Assembly (NCBI RefSeq): GCF_004570865.1
Contig: NZ_SPQS01000002.1
Coordinates: forward strand, 496,001-560,000
From: Bradyrhizobium frederickii
Lineage (GTDB): Bacteria; Pseudomonadota; Alphaproteobacteria; Rhizobiales; Xanthobacteraceae
Reading direction: 5' to 3'
Length of the DNA: 64,000 bases
Part shown: positions 46,455 to 56,300 of the stretch, piece after piece
How the letters are laid out: each line of letters opens with the position of its first letter
Position numbering within the stretch: position 1 is the stretch's first letter
Program-made: the position numbers and the translations under genes
Notes under the pieces: model-generated
Databases searched by the model: none
What the model was told of the DNA's origin: nothing
The model's input: only the letters and a program-made list of their open reading frames with translations

Positions 46455-48083
46455 TCAGAACATCCGCGAGAAGATCACGTAGAGCGTGGCCGACAGCATG
46501 ATCGCGCAGGGCAGCGTCAGCACCCACGCCATCAGCAGGTTGCGGATGGTGGCCATTTGCAGGCCCGAACCATTGGCCGCCATGGTGCCGGCGACGCCCG
46601 ACGACAGCACATGCGTGGTCGAGACCGGCAGGCCGAACACGTCGGCGGCGCCGATCGTGGCGGCGGCCACGAGCTCGGCCGAGGCGCCCTGCGCGTAGGT
46701 GAGGTGGCTCTTGCCGATCTTCTCACCGACGGTGATCACGATGCGCTTCCAGCCGATCATGGTGCCGAGGCCGAGCGCGATGGCGACCGCGATCTTCACC
46801 CAGTTCGGGATGAACTTGGTGGCGGCGTCGAGCGAGCCCTTGTAGGCATTCAAGGTCGCGATCTCCTCCTTGTTGAGATCGTTTTCCTTGTCCTTCATCA
46901 GGAAGCGGATCGCTTCCGAGATCATGTACATGTCGTTGCGGGTGTTGCCGACGGCCTCCGCCGGCACCTTGTTCAGCGTGCCGTATCTGGCAACCTGGTC
47001 GCCGACATCCTTCACCAGCACGGCGAGCGAGGGATAGGTGCCCTCGTTGATGTGACGCAACGTGATGTACTGCGTCACGGCCGGACGGGGATCGCCGATG
47101 ATGCTGTGGCCGGCGCCCTTCGCGGAGATCACCTTCGCGGCGGCATCCGAGGTCTTCTGGAACTGGACGATCTGGGATTCCGGCAGCGCGCGGTTGAGGG
47201 CGTAAGCCGTCGGCACGGTGCCGATCAGGATCAGCATGATCAGGCCCATGCCCTTCTGACCGTCGTTGGAGCCGTGCGCGAAGCTGACGCCGGTGCAGGT
47301 CGCGATCAGCAGGCCGCGAATCCAGAGCGGCGGCGCCTTGTTGCCTTCGGGAGCGGCGTAAAGTGCGGGGTTGCGCACGATGAACTTGAGCAGCAGCAAC
47401 AGCACGGCGGCGCAGATGAAACCGAACAGCGGCGACAGCAGCAGCGCATAACCGATCTCGGTCGCCTTGGTCCAGTCCACGCCCGAAGTGCCGTCGCGGC
47501 CGCGCATCACGGCGTTGGCGACGCCGACGCCGATGATCGAGCCGATCAGCGTGTGCGAGGAGGAGGCGGGCAGGCCGAAGAACCAGGTGCCGAGATTCCA
47601 CAGGATCGCGGCGATCAGCAGCGCGAACACCATGGCGAAGCCGGCGCTGGAGCCGACCTGGAGGATCAGCTCGACCGGCAGCAGCGAGACGATGCCGAAA
47701 GCGACCGCACCGGAGGACAGGAGCACGCCGAGGAAGTTGAAGAAGCCCGACCACATCACCGCGACCTCGGCCGGCAGCGAATGGGTGTAGATCACCGTGG
47801 CCACCGCATTGGCGGTGTCGTGGAAGCCGTTGACGAATTCAAAGCCGAGCGCGATCAGGAGCGCAACGAACAGGAGGATGTAGGGCAGGTAGGTCGTCAC
47901 CCGCACGCCCGTCGCGTTGACGTCGACATAGATGCTGTAGGCGACGAACAGCAGGCCGGCGGCGAGGATGCCGAAGAACAGGATCATCGTCAGCGGATTG
48001 AAGCCCTTGTCGAGATTTGGCCGCGAGGCCGGCTGGACGGGCGCGGGATCTGCTACCGCGCGGTCGAATGCAACATCGCTCAT
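46455..48083 (-). CDS. pit: Inorganic phosphate transporter, Pit family
   Basis: A 542-residue integral membrane protein with the inverted-repeat Pit architecture. Signature motifs: EFVNGFHDTANAVATVIYT near the first repeat and VSFAHGSNDGQKGMGLIML in the second, plus LPVSTTHVLSSGVAGTM and ASSSHTLIGSIIG. A large soluble loop (about residues 300-410) separates the halves. It imports phosphate, or metal-phosphate, with protons. ATG 48083 begins MSDVAFDRAVAD; the frame runs back to 48149. A weak Pho-box-like sequence upstream is too degenerate to call. Confidence 0.94.
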   Translation of the reverse strand: MSDVAFDRAVADPAPVQPASRPNLDKGFNPLTMILFFGILAAGLLFVAYSIYVDVNATGVRVTTYLPYILLFVALLIALGFEFVNGFHDTANAVATVIYTHSLPAEVAVMWSGFFNFLGVLLSSGAVAFGIVSLLPVELILQVGSSAGFAMVFALLIAAILWNLGTWFFGLPASSSHTLIGSIIGVGVANAVMRGRDGTSGVDWTKATEIGYALLLSPLFGFICAAVLLLLLKFIVRNPALYAAPEGNKAPPLWIRGLLIATCTGVSFAHGSNDGQKGMGLIMLILIGTVPTAYALNRALPESQIVQFQKTSDAAAKVISAKGAGHSIIGDPRPAVTQYITLRHINEGTYPSLAVLVKDVGDQVARYGTLNKVPAEAVGNTRNDMYMISEAIRFLMKDKENDLNKEEIATLNAYKGSLDAATKFIPNWVKIAVAIALGLGTMIGWKRIVITVGEKIGKSHLTYAQGASAELVAAATIGAADVFGLPVSTTHVLSSGVAGTMAANGSGLQMATIRNLLMAWVLTLPCAIMLSATLYVIFSRMF

Positions 48084-48181
48084 GTCTGGACGCCCCTTAA
48101 CTTGCAGTTGAGGGCATTGTCCGCGACGGATTTGAAGGCTGGATGACAAGCGGCGGTTGAATACCGCTTTCTTGCCAGTAT

Positions 48182-49624
48182 TCAGGCAGCCCGCGCCGCC
48201 TTCTTCTGCAAGCTCGCGGCAATCTTCAGGTCGTCGACAAAGCGCCGATATTCCAGCGCCTTGGCTTCCGGATCAGGCAGTCGCAGCAGATAGGACGGAT
48301 GCACCGTCACCAGTGCTTTTCGTCCCTCGGGAAGCTCGATGAGACGGCCGCGGGTCTTGCCGATGGGGGTGATCTTGCCGAACACGCTTTGCGCGGCGGT
48401 GGCACCCATCGCCACGATCAGATCGGGCTGGATTGCCGCAACTTCCCGCTCGTACCATTGCCGGCAGGCGCGGATCTCCGGCGTATTCGGCTTCTGGTGC
48501 AGGCGGATCTTTCCGCGCGGCACGAATTTGAAGTGCTTGACCGCATTGGTGACATAGACCTTCTTACGGTCCACGCCGGCTTCCTCCAGCGCACGGTCCA
48601 GCATCTGGCCGGCCGGGCCGACGAAGGGATGGCCGGCGAGGTCTTCCTTGTCGCCGGGCTGCTCGCCGACCAGCATGATATTGGCGGACTTCGGGCCTTC
48701 GCCGAACACGGTCTGGGTCGCGTCCTTGTAGAGATGGCAGGCGCGGCAATGCGCGGCCTCCTCGCGGAGGGTTTCGAGATCGTCGGCAGCGGGCTTGCGT
48801 TTCATCGGTGCCTCCGGCCGCTTCTGGGGCTTGTGCGGATCGGTTGCGGCGTTGGCGATCATGGCGCCGGTCATGCGCTCGGCGTCTTCGATCAAGGGCT
48901 TAATGATCGAAGCCTCGGGCAGGTTCCTCCAGTATTTCTTGGGCATCTCGGCCTGCATCGCCTTCACCTTGAGCCGTGCCGGATTGAAGATGCTGGCGTA
49001 GTAACGCCGCCAGGTTTCTTCCAGCCGGTCTTCGCTCGGTGCTTCGCTCCTGCTGACGCCTGGCGTGAACGAAAGTGCGTGGCCATCCCAATGCGCGCAG
49101 AGGTCCGGGGTCAGGATCGACCAGGGCATGTCGGCAAAGCGTTTTGCGAAGAACGGCGCGGCGAGCTCGACGATGTGATGCTCCGGCTCGAACCAGGCGA
49201 CGTAATGCGCCTCGCGTTCCCTGCCGATCTCGCGGAAGCGCACGAAGGCATGCATCTTGTGCTCGTCGCGATGGACCGCTCTCGCCATGGCGGTGACTTG
49301 CGCGACGTCAGGATCGGTCGCGACGTCGATGAGGTCGTGACTGTCCTTCAGCCGAAACAGCAGCCGGTAGAGGATGGCAAAGCGCTCGGGATCGCGGTGC
49401 AGGATCGCTGCTTTGGCGAGCTCGATGAATTTGCCTGATACGGTGAAGGTGCCGTCGTTCACTTCGAGGATCGGTGATGGCGCGGGCGGGGCGAACAGCT
49501 CGGCTTCGCCGCCTTGCACGGTCCAGGTGACATCGTACGGCTGCACGTGATGAAGCACGAGGTGACGCGCGGCTTTGCGCCAGCCGTCGAAATCGATTTC
49601 GGTGTCGAGGGTGATGTACTGCAT
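48182..49624 (-). CDS. DUF4130-UdgX fusion: uracil-DNA binding/repair protein
   Basis: A 480-residue two-domain protein. Residues 1-250 are a DUF4130 (SAM_7_link) domain, the usual partner of the upstream radical SAM gene. Residues 285-480 are a UdgX-type uracil-DNA glycosylase domain: [4Fe-4S] Cys C293 and C296, motif 1 GEQPGDKEDLAGHPF (320-334), the R-loop KIRLHQKPN with H376, which in UdgX forms the covalent link to abasic DNA, and HPSYLLR (442-448). UdgX traps uracil sites in DNA. The ATG overlaps the upstream stop (TGATG), so the pair is translationally coupled and likely SOS-induced. Confidence 0.87.
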   Translation of the reverse strand: MQYITLDTEIDFDGWRKAARHLVLHHVQPYDVTWTVQGGEAELFAPPAPSPILEVNDGTFTVSGKFIELAKAAILHRDPERFAILYRLLFRLKDSHDLIDVATDPDVAQVTAMARAVHRDEHKMHAFVRFREIGREREAHYVAWFEPEHHIVELAAPFFAKRFADMPWSILTPDLCAHWDGHALSFTPGVSRSEAPSEDRLEETWRRYYASIFNPARLKVKAMQAEMPKKYWRNLPEASIIKPLIEDAERMTGAMIANAATDPHKPQKRPEAPMKRKPAADDLETLREEAAHCRACHLYKDATQTVFGEGPKSANIMLVGEQPGDKEDLAGHPFVGPAGQMLDRALEEAGVDRKKVYVTNAVKHFKFVPRGKIRLHQKPNTPEIRACRQWYEREVAAIQPDLIVAMGATAAQSVFGKITPIGKTRGRLIELPEGRKALVTVHPSYLLRLPDPEAKALEYRRFVDDLKIAASLQKKAARAA

Positions 49625-50886
49625 CAGAAGCCAAACCCCAGTTGCGTTGCCTTCGGCTTGAACCGGTCGATCAGCCGCGCGTCGTCGAGACGGTGTGGCG
49701 ACGGCCGGTGATCGCCGAGGACGATGAACGGCATCGCCTTGCTGCGGGGCACATGCAGCCGCGCGAGATCGGCGAGGCGGATCGTGGTGGTGCGCCGTGT
49801 CGCGATGATGCGTTCGACCGCCTTGGTGCCGAAGCCCGGCACGCGCAGCAATTCCTCGCGGCTGGCACGGTTGACGTCGAGCGGGAAGCGGTCGCGGTGG
49901 CGCAGCGCCCAGGCGAGCTTTGGATCGATCTCGAGCGGCAGCATGGCGCTGTCGTCGACGATCTCGCCGACGTCGAAGCCGTAGAACCGCATCAGCCAGT
50001 CGGCCTGGTAGAGCCTGTGCTCGCGCAGCAGCGGTGGCTGCACCAGAGGCAAAGCGCGGCTTGCGTCGGGGATCGGGCTGAAGGCGGAATAATAGACGCG
50101 CCGCAGCCGGTAGGCGCCGTAGAGATTGGCGCTTGTGTGGAGAATGGTGTGGTCGGAAGCGCTGTCTGCGCCGACGATCATCTGCGTGCTCTGGCCGGCC
50201 GGCGCGAAGCGTTGCGGCTTGGCCTTCGTCTTTGCGCTGCGGCCTTCCTCGGCCTCGTCCAGCTTCAATCGCAGCCGGCCCATGGTGCGGCGGATCGCGC
50301 GCACGTCTTTCTCGGGCGCGAATTGCTGCAGGCTGGTCTCCTCGGGCATCTCGATGTTGATGGAGAGGCGGTCGGCATATTTGCCGGCTTCCGCGATCAG
50401 CGCATCGTCGGCCTCGGGAATGGTCTTCAGATGGATGTAGCCGCGGAAGTGATGCTCCTCGCGCAGTTTTCGCGCGACACTCACCACCTGCTCCATCGTG
50501 TAGTCGGGGCTGCGGATGATGCCGGAAGAGAGAAACAGGCCCTCGATGTAATTGCGCCGGTAGAAGTCGAGCGTCAGCTTGACCACCTCCTCGATGGTGA
50601 AGCGGGCGCGCGGCACGTTGGAGGAGGCGCGGTTGACGCAATAAAGACAGTCGTAATTGCAGGCGTTGGTCAGCAGCACCTTGAGCAGCGAGATGCAGCG
50701 TCCGTCCGGCGCATAGGAATGGCAGATGCCCATGCCGGGGGCGGTCGAGCCCATGCCCTTGCCGTCGCTGGAATCCCGCTTTTCGGTGCCGCTGGAGGCG
50801 CAGGACGCGTCGTACTTGGCGGCATCGGCCAGGATTTCCAGCTTGCGTTGCACGTCCATGTTTTGAATCCCGTTGATTCCGTTCAT
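49624..50886 (-). CDS. Putative DNA modification/repair radical SAM protein
   Basis: A 420-residue radical SAM protein with C76, C80, C83 (LLTNACNYDCLYCVNRASS). It ends in a helix-hairpin-helix DNA-binding stretch (DVNRASREELLRVPGFGTKAVERI, near residue 345), so it probably acts on DNA. The family is known only from its constant association with DUF4130/UdgX; its reaction is unknown. Extra Cys near the N-terminus (GICHSYAPDGRCISLL) are typical. It starts 57 bp from the LexA box it shares with imuA. ATG 50859 is a possible alternative start. Confidence 0.85.
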   Translation of the reverse strand: MNGINGIQNMDVQRKLEILADAAKYDASCASSGTEKRDSSDGKGMGSTAPGMGICHSYAPDGRCISLLKVLLTNACNYDCLYCVNRASSNVPRARFTIEEVVKLTLDFYRRNYIEGLFLSSGIIRSPDYTMEQVVSVARKLREEHHFRGYIHLKTIPEADDALIAEAGKYADRLSINIEMPEETSLQQFAPEKDVRAIRRTMGRLRLKLDEAEEGRSAKTKAKPQRFAPAGQSTQMIVGADSASDHTILHTSANLYGAYRLRRVYYSAFSPIPDASRALPLVQPPLLREHRLYQADWLMRFYGFDVGEIVDDSAMLPLEIDPKLAWALRHRDRFPLDVNRASREELLRVPGFGTKAVERIIATRRTTTIRLADLARLHVPRSKAMPFIVLGDHRPSPHRLDDARLIDRFKPKATQLGFGF

Positions 50887-50910
50887 GAATCCGAAAGCGC
50901 GCCAATTCGA

Positions 50911-50957
50911 TTGACTCTCCGCGCGCCGTTAGCTTTATATTAGAACATATCATGAAC
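50911..50957 (+). promoter_or_regulatory. SOS promoter with LexA box serving both directions
   Basis: TTGACT (50911-50916) and TTATAT (50935-50940), spaced 18 bp, form a promoter for imuA. The sequence GAAC-N7-GAAC at 50943-50957 right after the -10 is the alphaproteobacterial LexA operator. It lies between the radical SAM/UdgX operon and imuA-imuB-dnaE2 and is the only such box I see in the gap, so it may repress both. Confidence 0.82.
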
Positions 50958-51022
50958 AAATGAGCCAGCCGCTGGTTCTTCTTTTGAAGACCACGGCACC
51001 ACTTCCTGAAGGAGCGGCGAGC

Positions 51023-51829
51023 ATGAGCGGCGCACGTATGAGCGCGCTTGCGATCTTGCGCGGCCAGATCGAGCGCATCCAGACCGCGGAGATCGTGCAT
51101 CAGCACGATCGGGTGGCGCTCGGCCATGGCCAGGCCGATGGCGCGCTGAAGGGCGGACTCGCGCGTGCGGCGATCCACGAGGTGTTTTGCGAGGGGCGCC
51201 AGGGCGTGGCCGCAACGGGTTTTGTCATGGGGCTTGCGGGGCGCGTGGCGGCGCGCAAGCCGCTGCTGTGGGTGCGGCAGGATTTTTCGGAAGTGGAAAC
51301 AGGCGCGCTGTCGATGAGCGGGCTCAGAGAGCTCGGCCTCGATCCGCGCCGCGTGGTGACGGTCCGCGCCGCCGATGTCGAGAGCGCGCTGCGCACCTCG
51401 GCCGATGCGCTTGCCTGCGACGCGCTGGGCGCCGTCGTGCTCGAGCTCTGGGGCGAGACCAGGCAGTTCGATCTCGTGGCGAGCCGCAAGCTGACGCTGG
51501 CCGCGCAGAGCTCCGGCGTCACCGGCCTGATGCTGCGCATGGCCGCGCAACCTTTGCCGTCGACTGCGGAGACGCGATGGATGCTGCGCGCGGCGCATTC
51601 GCCGCCGGGACCGGCTTCAATGCCTGCGGCGCCTTGGAGCGTTTGGGGCGCGCCGCGCTTCGATGCCACGCTCTTGCGCAATCGTCATGGCCCCTGCGGC
51701 CGGTGGATCATGGAATGGAATTGTGATGAGTGCCAGTTCAGCGAGCCGTCGACGTATTCTCAGCCTGTGGCTGCCGCGCCTGCCGATCGACAGGATTCAG
51801 CGGTTTTTCAACAGCGCCGGGCTGGGTAA
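51023..51829 (+). CDS. imuA: ImuA, SOS mutagenesis protein (RecA-like)
   Basis: A 268-residue RecA/SulA-like protein of the ImuA-ImuB-DnaE2 mutasome. The conserved region reads GLARAAIHEVFCEGRQGVAATGF, then LLWVRQDFSEVETGALSMSGLRELGLD and AVVLELWGETRQFDLVASRKL. No Walker A of RecA type is evident. ATG 51023 has GAAGGAG upstream; the frame start at 50960 sits two bases after the LexA box without a ribosome site. Its 3' end overlaps imuB by 104 nt. Confidence 0.86.
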   Translation: MSGARMSALAILRGQIERIQTAEIVHQHDRVALGHGQADGALKGGLARAAIHEVFCEGRQGVAATGFVMGLAGRVAARKPLLWVRQDFSEVETGALSMSGLRELGLDPRRVVTVRAADVESALRTSADALACDALGAVVLELWGETRQFDLVASRKLTLAAQSSGVTGLMLRMAAQPLPSTAETRWMLRAAHSPPGPASMPAAPWSVWGAPRFDATLLRNRHGPCGRWIMEWNCDECQFSEPSTYSQPVAAAPADRQDSAVFQQRRAG

Positions 51830-53321
51830 AGCCAATCATGAGCCGAGCATCGTCGTCATCAAGGACAATAATGCGCTTGTGATCCATGCGCTGGACGAGG
51901 CCGCCGAGCGCCTCGGCCTGTACATCGGTCAGCCGCTGGCGAATGCGCGGGCGATGTGTCCGGATCTGAAAGTGTTCGACGCCGATGTCGCGGCCGATGC
52001 GAAGACGCTCAGCGATGTCGCCGATTGGTGCGACCGCTTCACGCCGCTGGTGGCGCTCGATCCGCCGCATGGGCTGTTCCTCGATATCACCGGCTGCGCG
52101 CATCTGTTCGGCGGCGAGGCTGCGCTGCTCACGACGCTGGTTCGTGCGCTCGCTCGCCAGGGCTTTGCCGTCGGTGCGGCAATCGCCGGCACGTCGATCT
52201 GCGCGCGTACGCTGACGCGGCAGGCATCTAGCAGCATCGTCGCCGACGGCGGCGAGGCGGCGGCGATCGAGCGGTTTCCGGTGTCCGCGCTCGGTGCGGG
52301 CGAGGCCATCACCACCGGCCTGCGCCGCGCCGGCCTGAAGACCATCGGCGACGTCGCCTCACGCGCGCCGAGCGAGATCACGGCGCGGTTCGGCGCCCGG
52401 TTCTCCACGCTGCTCGCGCATGCGCTGGGGCAGGGCGATGCGCCGATCAGCCCGCGCAAGCCGCTGCCCGATTACATCGTGGAGAAGCGCTTCGCCGAGC
52501 CGATCGCAACCGACACCATGATTGCGATGACGCTGTCGCGGCTCGCCGACATGCTGATCGCATCGATGGAGAAACAGGGCAAAGGCGCGCGCAGGCTCGA
52601 AGCCGCCTTCTTCCGCACCGACGGCGTGGTGCGCGCGATCATGGTCGAGACCGGACGTCCGGTGACGAAAAGCGCGGTGATCGACCGCCTGTTCCGCGAG
52701 CGTCTCGATGCGCTCGCCGATCCGCTCGATCCCGGCTTCGGCTTCGACATGGTGCGCCTGTCGGCGAGCCGCACCGAGATCGTGGTGCAGGAGCAGCGCG
52801 ATCTCGACGCCCATGTCCACGACAATGACGAGCTCGCCGCGCTGATCGACCGCATCGCCGCGCGCATCGGAGGAAAACGCGTCGTCGTGCATCTGCCTGA
52901 GGATACCCATATTCCCGAATGTGCAGTGATGGCCGCCCCGGCGCAGCATCATCTTGCTGCCGCCATGCAGGCCGAATGGCCCGCACGTGTCGAGAGCGAG
53001 CCGCCGCTGCGTCCCTTAAGGCTGTTCGACAAGCCGGAGCCGATCAAGGTGCCGTTCGCGGCCGTGCCGGATGGTCCGCCGCATCAATTCACCTGGCGCC
53101 GCGCGCTGCATGCCGTGGTGCGGGTGGAGGGGCCCGAGCGCATCGCGATGGAATGGTGGCGGCAGGACGGCAAGCAGCTGACGCGGGATTATTTCCGCAT
53201 CGAGGATGCCGAGGGCCTGCGCTTCTGGATCTTTCGCGACGGTCTTTACGAGGGGGAAGTGTTCGATGGCGACGGCAAGCCCGCCTCGCCCGGCTGGTAT
53301 GTGCACGGTCTCTTCGCATGA
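51726..53321 (+). CDS. imuB: ImuB, Y-family polymerase-like mutasome protein
   Basis: A 531-residue catalytically altered Y-family polymerase homologue that bridges DnaE2 to the beta clamp. The N-terminal LSLWLPRLPIDRIQR begins the palm domain; LANARAMCPDLKVFDADVAAD and the DITGCAHLFGGE segment follow. Where active Y-family enzymes have the palm DE pair the sequence is LFLDITGCAHLFGGE, without the SxDE motif, as expected for ImuB. ATG 51726 lies within imuA; its TGA overlaps the dnaE2 ATG. Confidence 0.9.
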   Translation: MSASSASRRRILSLWLPRLPIDRIQRFFNSAGLGKANHEPSIVVIKDNNALVIHALDEAAERLGLYIGQPLANARAMCPDLKVFDADVAADAKTLSDVADWCDRFTPLVALDPPHGLFLDITGCAHLFGGEAALLTTLVRALARQGFAVGAAIAGTSICARTLTRQASSSIVADGGEAAAIERFPVSALGAGEAITTGLRRAGLKTIGDVASRAPSEITARFGARFSTLLAHALGQGDAPISPRKPLPDYIVEKRFAEPIATDTMIAMTLSRLADMLIASMEKQGKGARRLEAAFFRTDGVVRAIMVETGRPVTKSAVIDRLFRERLDALADPLDPGFGFDMVRLSASRTEIVVQEQRDLDAHVHDNDELAALIDRIAARIGGKRVVVHLPEDTHIPECAVMAAPAQHHLAAAMQAEWPARVESEPPLRPLRLFDKPEPIKVPFAAVPDGPPHQFTWRRALHAVVRVEGPERIAMEWWRQDGKQLTRDYFRIEDAEGLRFWIFRDGLYEGEVFDGDGKPASPGWYVHGLFA

Positions 53322-56300
53322 ATGCTCCCGCTTATGCCGAGATCGGCATCACCACCAACTTCTCCTTCCTGCGCGGCGGCTCGGATCCGCGCGCCTATGT
53401 GCATCAGGCCAGCGAGCTCGGCATTCCCGCGATCGGCATCGCCGACCACAACACGCTCGCCGGCGTGGTGCGGGCCTACAAGGAGCTCGACAATGACAAG
53501 GTGCTGCACAAGCCGAAGCTGCTGATCGGCGCACGCGTCGTCTTCATCGACGGCACGCCCGACATTTTTGTCTATCCGCGCGACCGCGCCGCCTATGGCC
53601 GGCTGTGCCAGCTCCTGACCCGAGGCAAGCGCGGCGACGACGTCACGCGGATCGAGAAGGGGGAGTGCCGTCTCAGCTTCGCCGATCTGCTGGAATTTTC
53701 CGAAGGCCAGCTCCTGATCCTGACGCTGCCGCATCGCTTCGACCCGGCCCAGGCGCTGGACGTTCTTGCGCAGCTGAAGGCCGGCCGCGCCGAAGGCGTG
53801 TGGCTGGCGGCGAGCCTGGTCTATCGCGGCGACGACCGGCGCCGGCTGGCGCGGCTCGATGATCTCGCGATGAAAGCAAAGGTGCCGCTGCTCGCGACCA
53901 ACGAGGTGCTGTATCACGATCCCGGCCGCCGTCCGCTGCAGGATGTGCTGACCTGTATCCGGGAAAAGACCACGATCGAGGCTGTGGGGCGGAAGCTGGA
54001 AGCCAATGCCGAACGGTTCCTGAAGACGCCGCGCGAGATGGCGCGTCTGTTCCGCGATTTTCCCAATGCGATCGCGGAGACCATGCGCTTTGCGGACGCA
54101 ATCGAGTTTTCACTCGATCAGCTCAAATACCAATATCCGGACGAGCCGGTGCCGCCGGGCAAGACCGCACAGGGGCATCTGGAGGATCTGACCTGGGCGG
54201 GTGTCGAGAAGTATTTCGACGGCAAGATCGACGACAAGCTGCGGGCGACGCTCAACAAGGAACTCGCGCTGATCGCCGAGCTGAAATACGCGCATTATTT
54301 CCTCACCGTGCATGACATCGTGCACTATGCGCGCAGCCAGAACATTCTGTGTCAGGGACGGGGATCGGCGGCGAATTCGGCCGTGTGCTACGTGCTCGGC
54401 ATCACCTCGGTCGATCCGACCAAGGTCGATCTGCTGTTCGAGCGCTTCATCTCCAAGGAGCGGCTGGAGCCGCCCGACATCGACGTCGATTTCGAGCATT
54501 CGCGGCGCGAGGAGGTGATGCAATATGTCTATCGCCGCTACGGTCGCCACCGCGCCGCGATCATCGCGACCGTGATCCATTACCGCCCGCGCAGCGCCAT
54601 TCGCGACGTCGGCAAGGCGCTCGGCCTGACCGAGGACGTCACCGCCGCGCTCGCCGACACCGTCTGGGGCAGCTGGGGCAAGGGCCTCAACGACATGCAG
54701 GTCCGGCAGGCCGGGCTCGATCCCAAAAATCCCATGATCAACCTCGCGGTCGAGCTTGCGACCGAGCTGATCGAATTCCCGCGCCATCTGTCCCAGCATG
54801 TCGGCGGCTATGTGCTGACCCAGGACCGGCTCGACACCTATGTGCCGATCGGCAACGCCGCGATGGATGACCGCACCTTCATCGAATGGGACAAGGACGA
54901 CGTCGACGCGCTTCATATGATGAAGGTCGACGTGCTGGCGCTGGGCATGCTGACCTGCATCAGGAAGTGTTTCGATCTGATCGACCAGCACAAGGGTGAG
55001 CGTTTTGTGCTTGCGAGCGTTCCTCAGGACGATCCCAGGGTTTACGACATGCTGTGTGCCGGGGAGTCGCTCGGCGTCTTCCAGGTCGAGAGCCGTGCGC
55101 AGATGAACATGCTGCCCCGCCTGAAGCCGCGGACCTTCTACGATCTCGTCATCGAGGTCGCGATCGTGCGGCCGGGTCCCATCCAGGGCGACATGGTGCA
55201 TCCTTATTTGCGGCGGCGGAACGGGCTTGAGAAGGTGAGCTATCCCTCGCCGTCGCCGGAGCATGGCGACAAGGACGAGCTCTACAAGGTGCTGCACAAG
55301 ACGCTGGGAGTGCCCCTGTTCCAGGAGCAGGCGATGCGGATTGCGATCGAAGCGGCACATTTCACCTCCGAGGAAGCCAATGGCCTGCGCCGCTCGATGG
55401 CGACTTTCCGCAATGTCGGCACCATCGGCCAATACGAGGAGAAGCTGATCGGCAATATGGTGGCGCGCGGCTACGACTCCAACTTCGCCAGAAGCTGCTT
55501 CGACCAGATCAAGGGGTTCGGCTCCTACGGTTTCCCGGAGAGCCACGCTGCGAGCTTTGCGCAGCTCGTCTACATCTCGTCATGGCTGAAGCATTATCAC
55601 CCGGATGCGTTCTGCTGCGGCCTCCTGAACTCGCAGCCGATGGGGTTTTACGCCCCGGCGCAGATTGTCGGCGACGCCCGCAAGAACGGCGTCGAGGTCC
55701 GCGACATCGACGTGTCCTACAGCTTTGCGCAAAACACGCTGGAGGAGGGGAGCGGCAGATACTGCGCCGTCCGTCTTGGCTTCCGCCAGATCGACGGATT
55801 CCACTGGCTGGACGAGGATGAGGAGAGGCTGAAGCGCTCTCAGTCGTCATTCCGGGGCGCGCGTAGCGCGAGCCTGGAATCCGTCGGGCCGCATGCGCCT
55901 GGCGGAATGGATTCTCAGATGCGCAATTGCGCATCAGAGCTCGACGCTAACGCGTCGCCCCGGAATGACAATGCGGAGAAATCGGGAGACTGGGCCGACC
56001 GCATCGTCGCGGCCCGCAACCGCCGCCCCTTCACCTCACTGGAAGATTTTGCCCGCGACACCGGCCTGCCCAAGCGCGCGCTGATCCTGCTGGCGGATGC
56101 CGACGCGTTCCGCTCGCTCGGGCTCGACCGCCGCGAGGCGCTGTGGCAGGTGCGGCGGCTGCCTGACGACGTGCCGCTGCCGCTGTTCGAGGCGGCCACC
56201 GCGCGCGAGCAGCCGGACGAGCATGCCAAGCCGCTGCCGCTGATGCCGCGCGCCGAGCAGGTGGTCGCGGACTACCAGACCATCCGGCTGTCGCTGAAGG

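Noticed and set aside
48128..48150. Pho box upstream of pit
   Set aside because: Reverse-strand TTGTCAT and CTTCAAA are a weak match to two CTGTCAT-like halves; not convincing.
48182..51598. 1138-codon continuous minus-strand frame
   Set aside because: Only its last 480 codons are the DUF4130-UdgX protein. The first part is a shadow of imuA and of the radical SAM gene in another frame.
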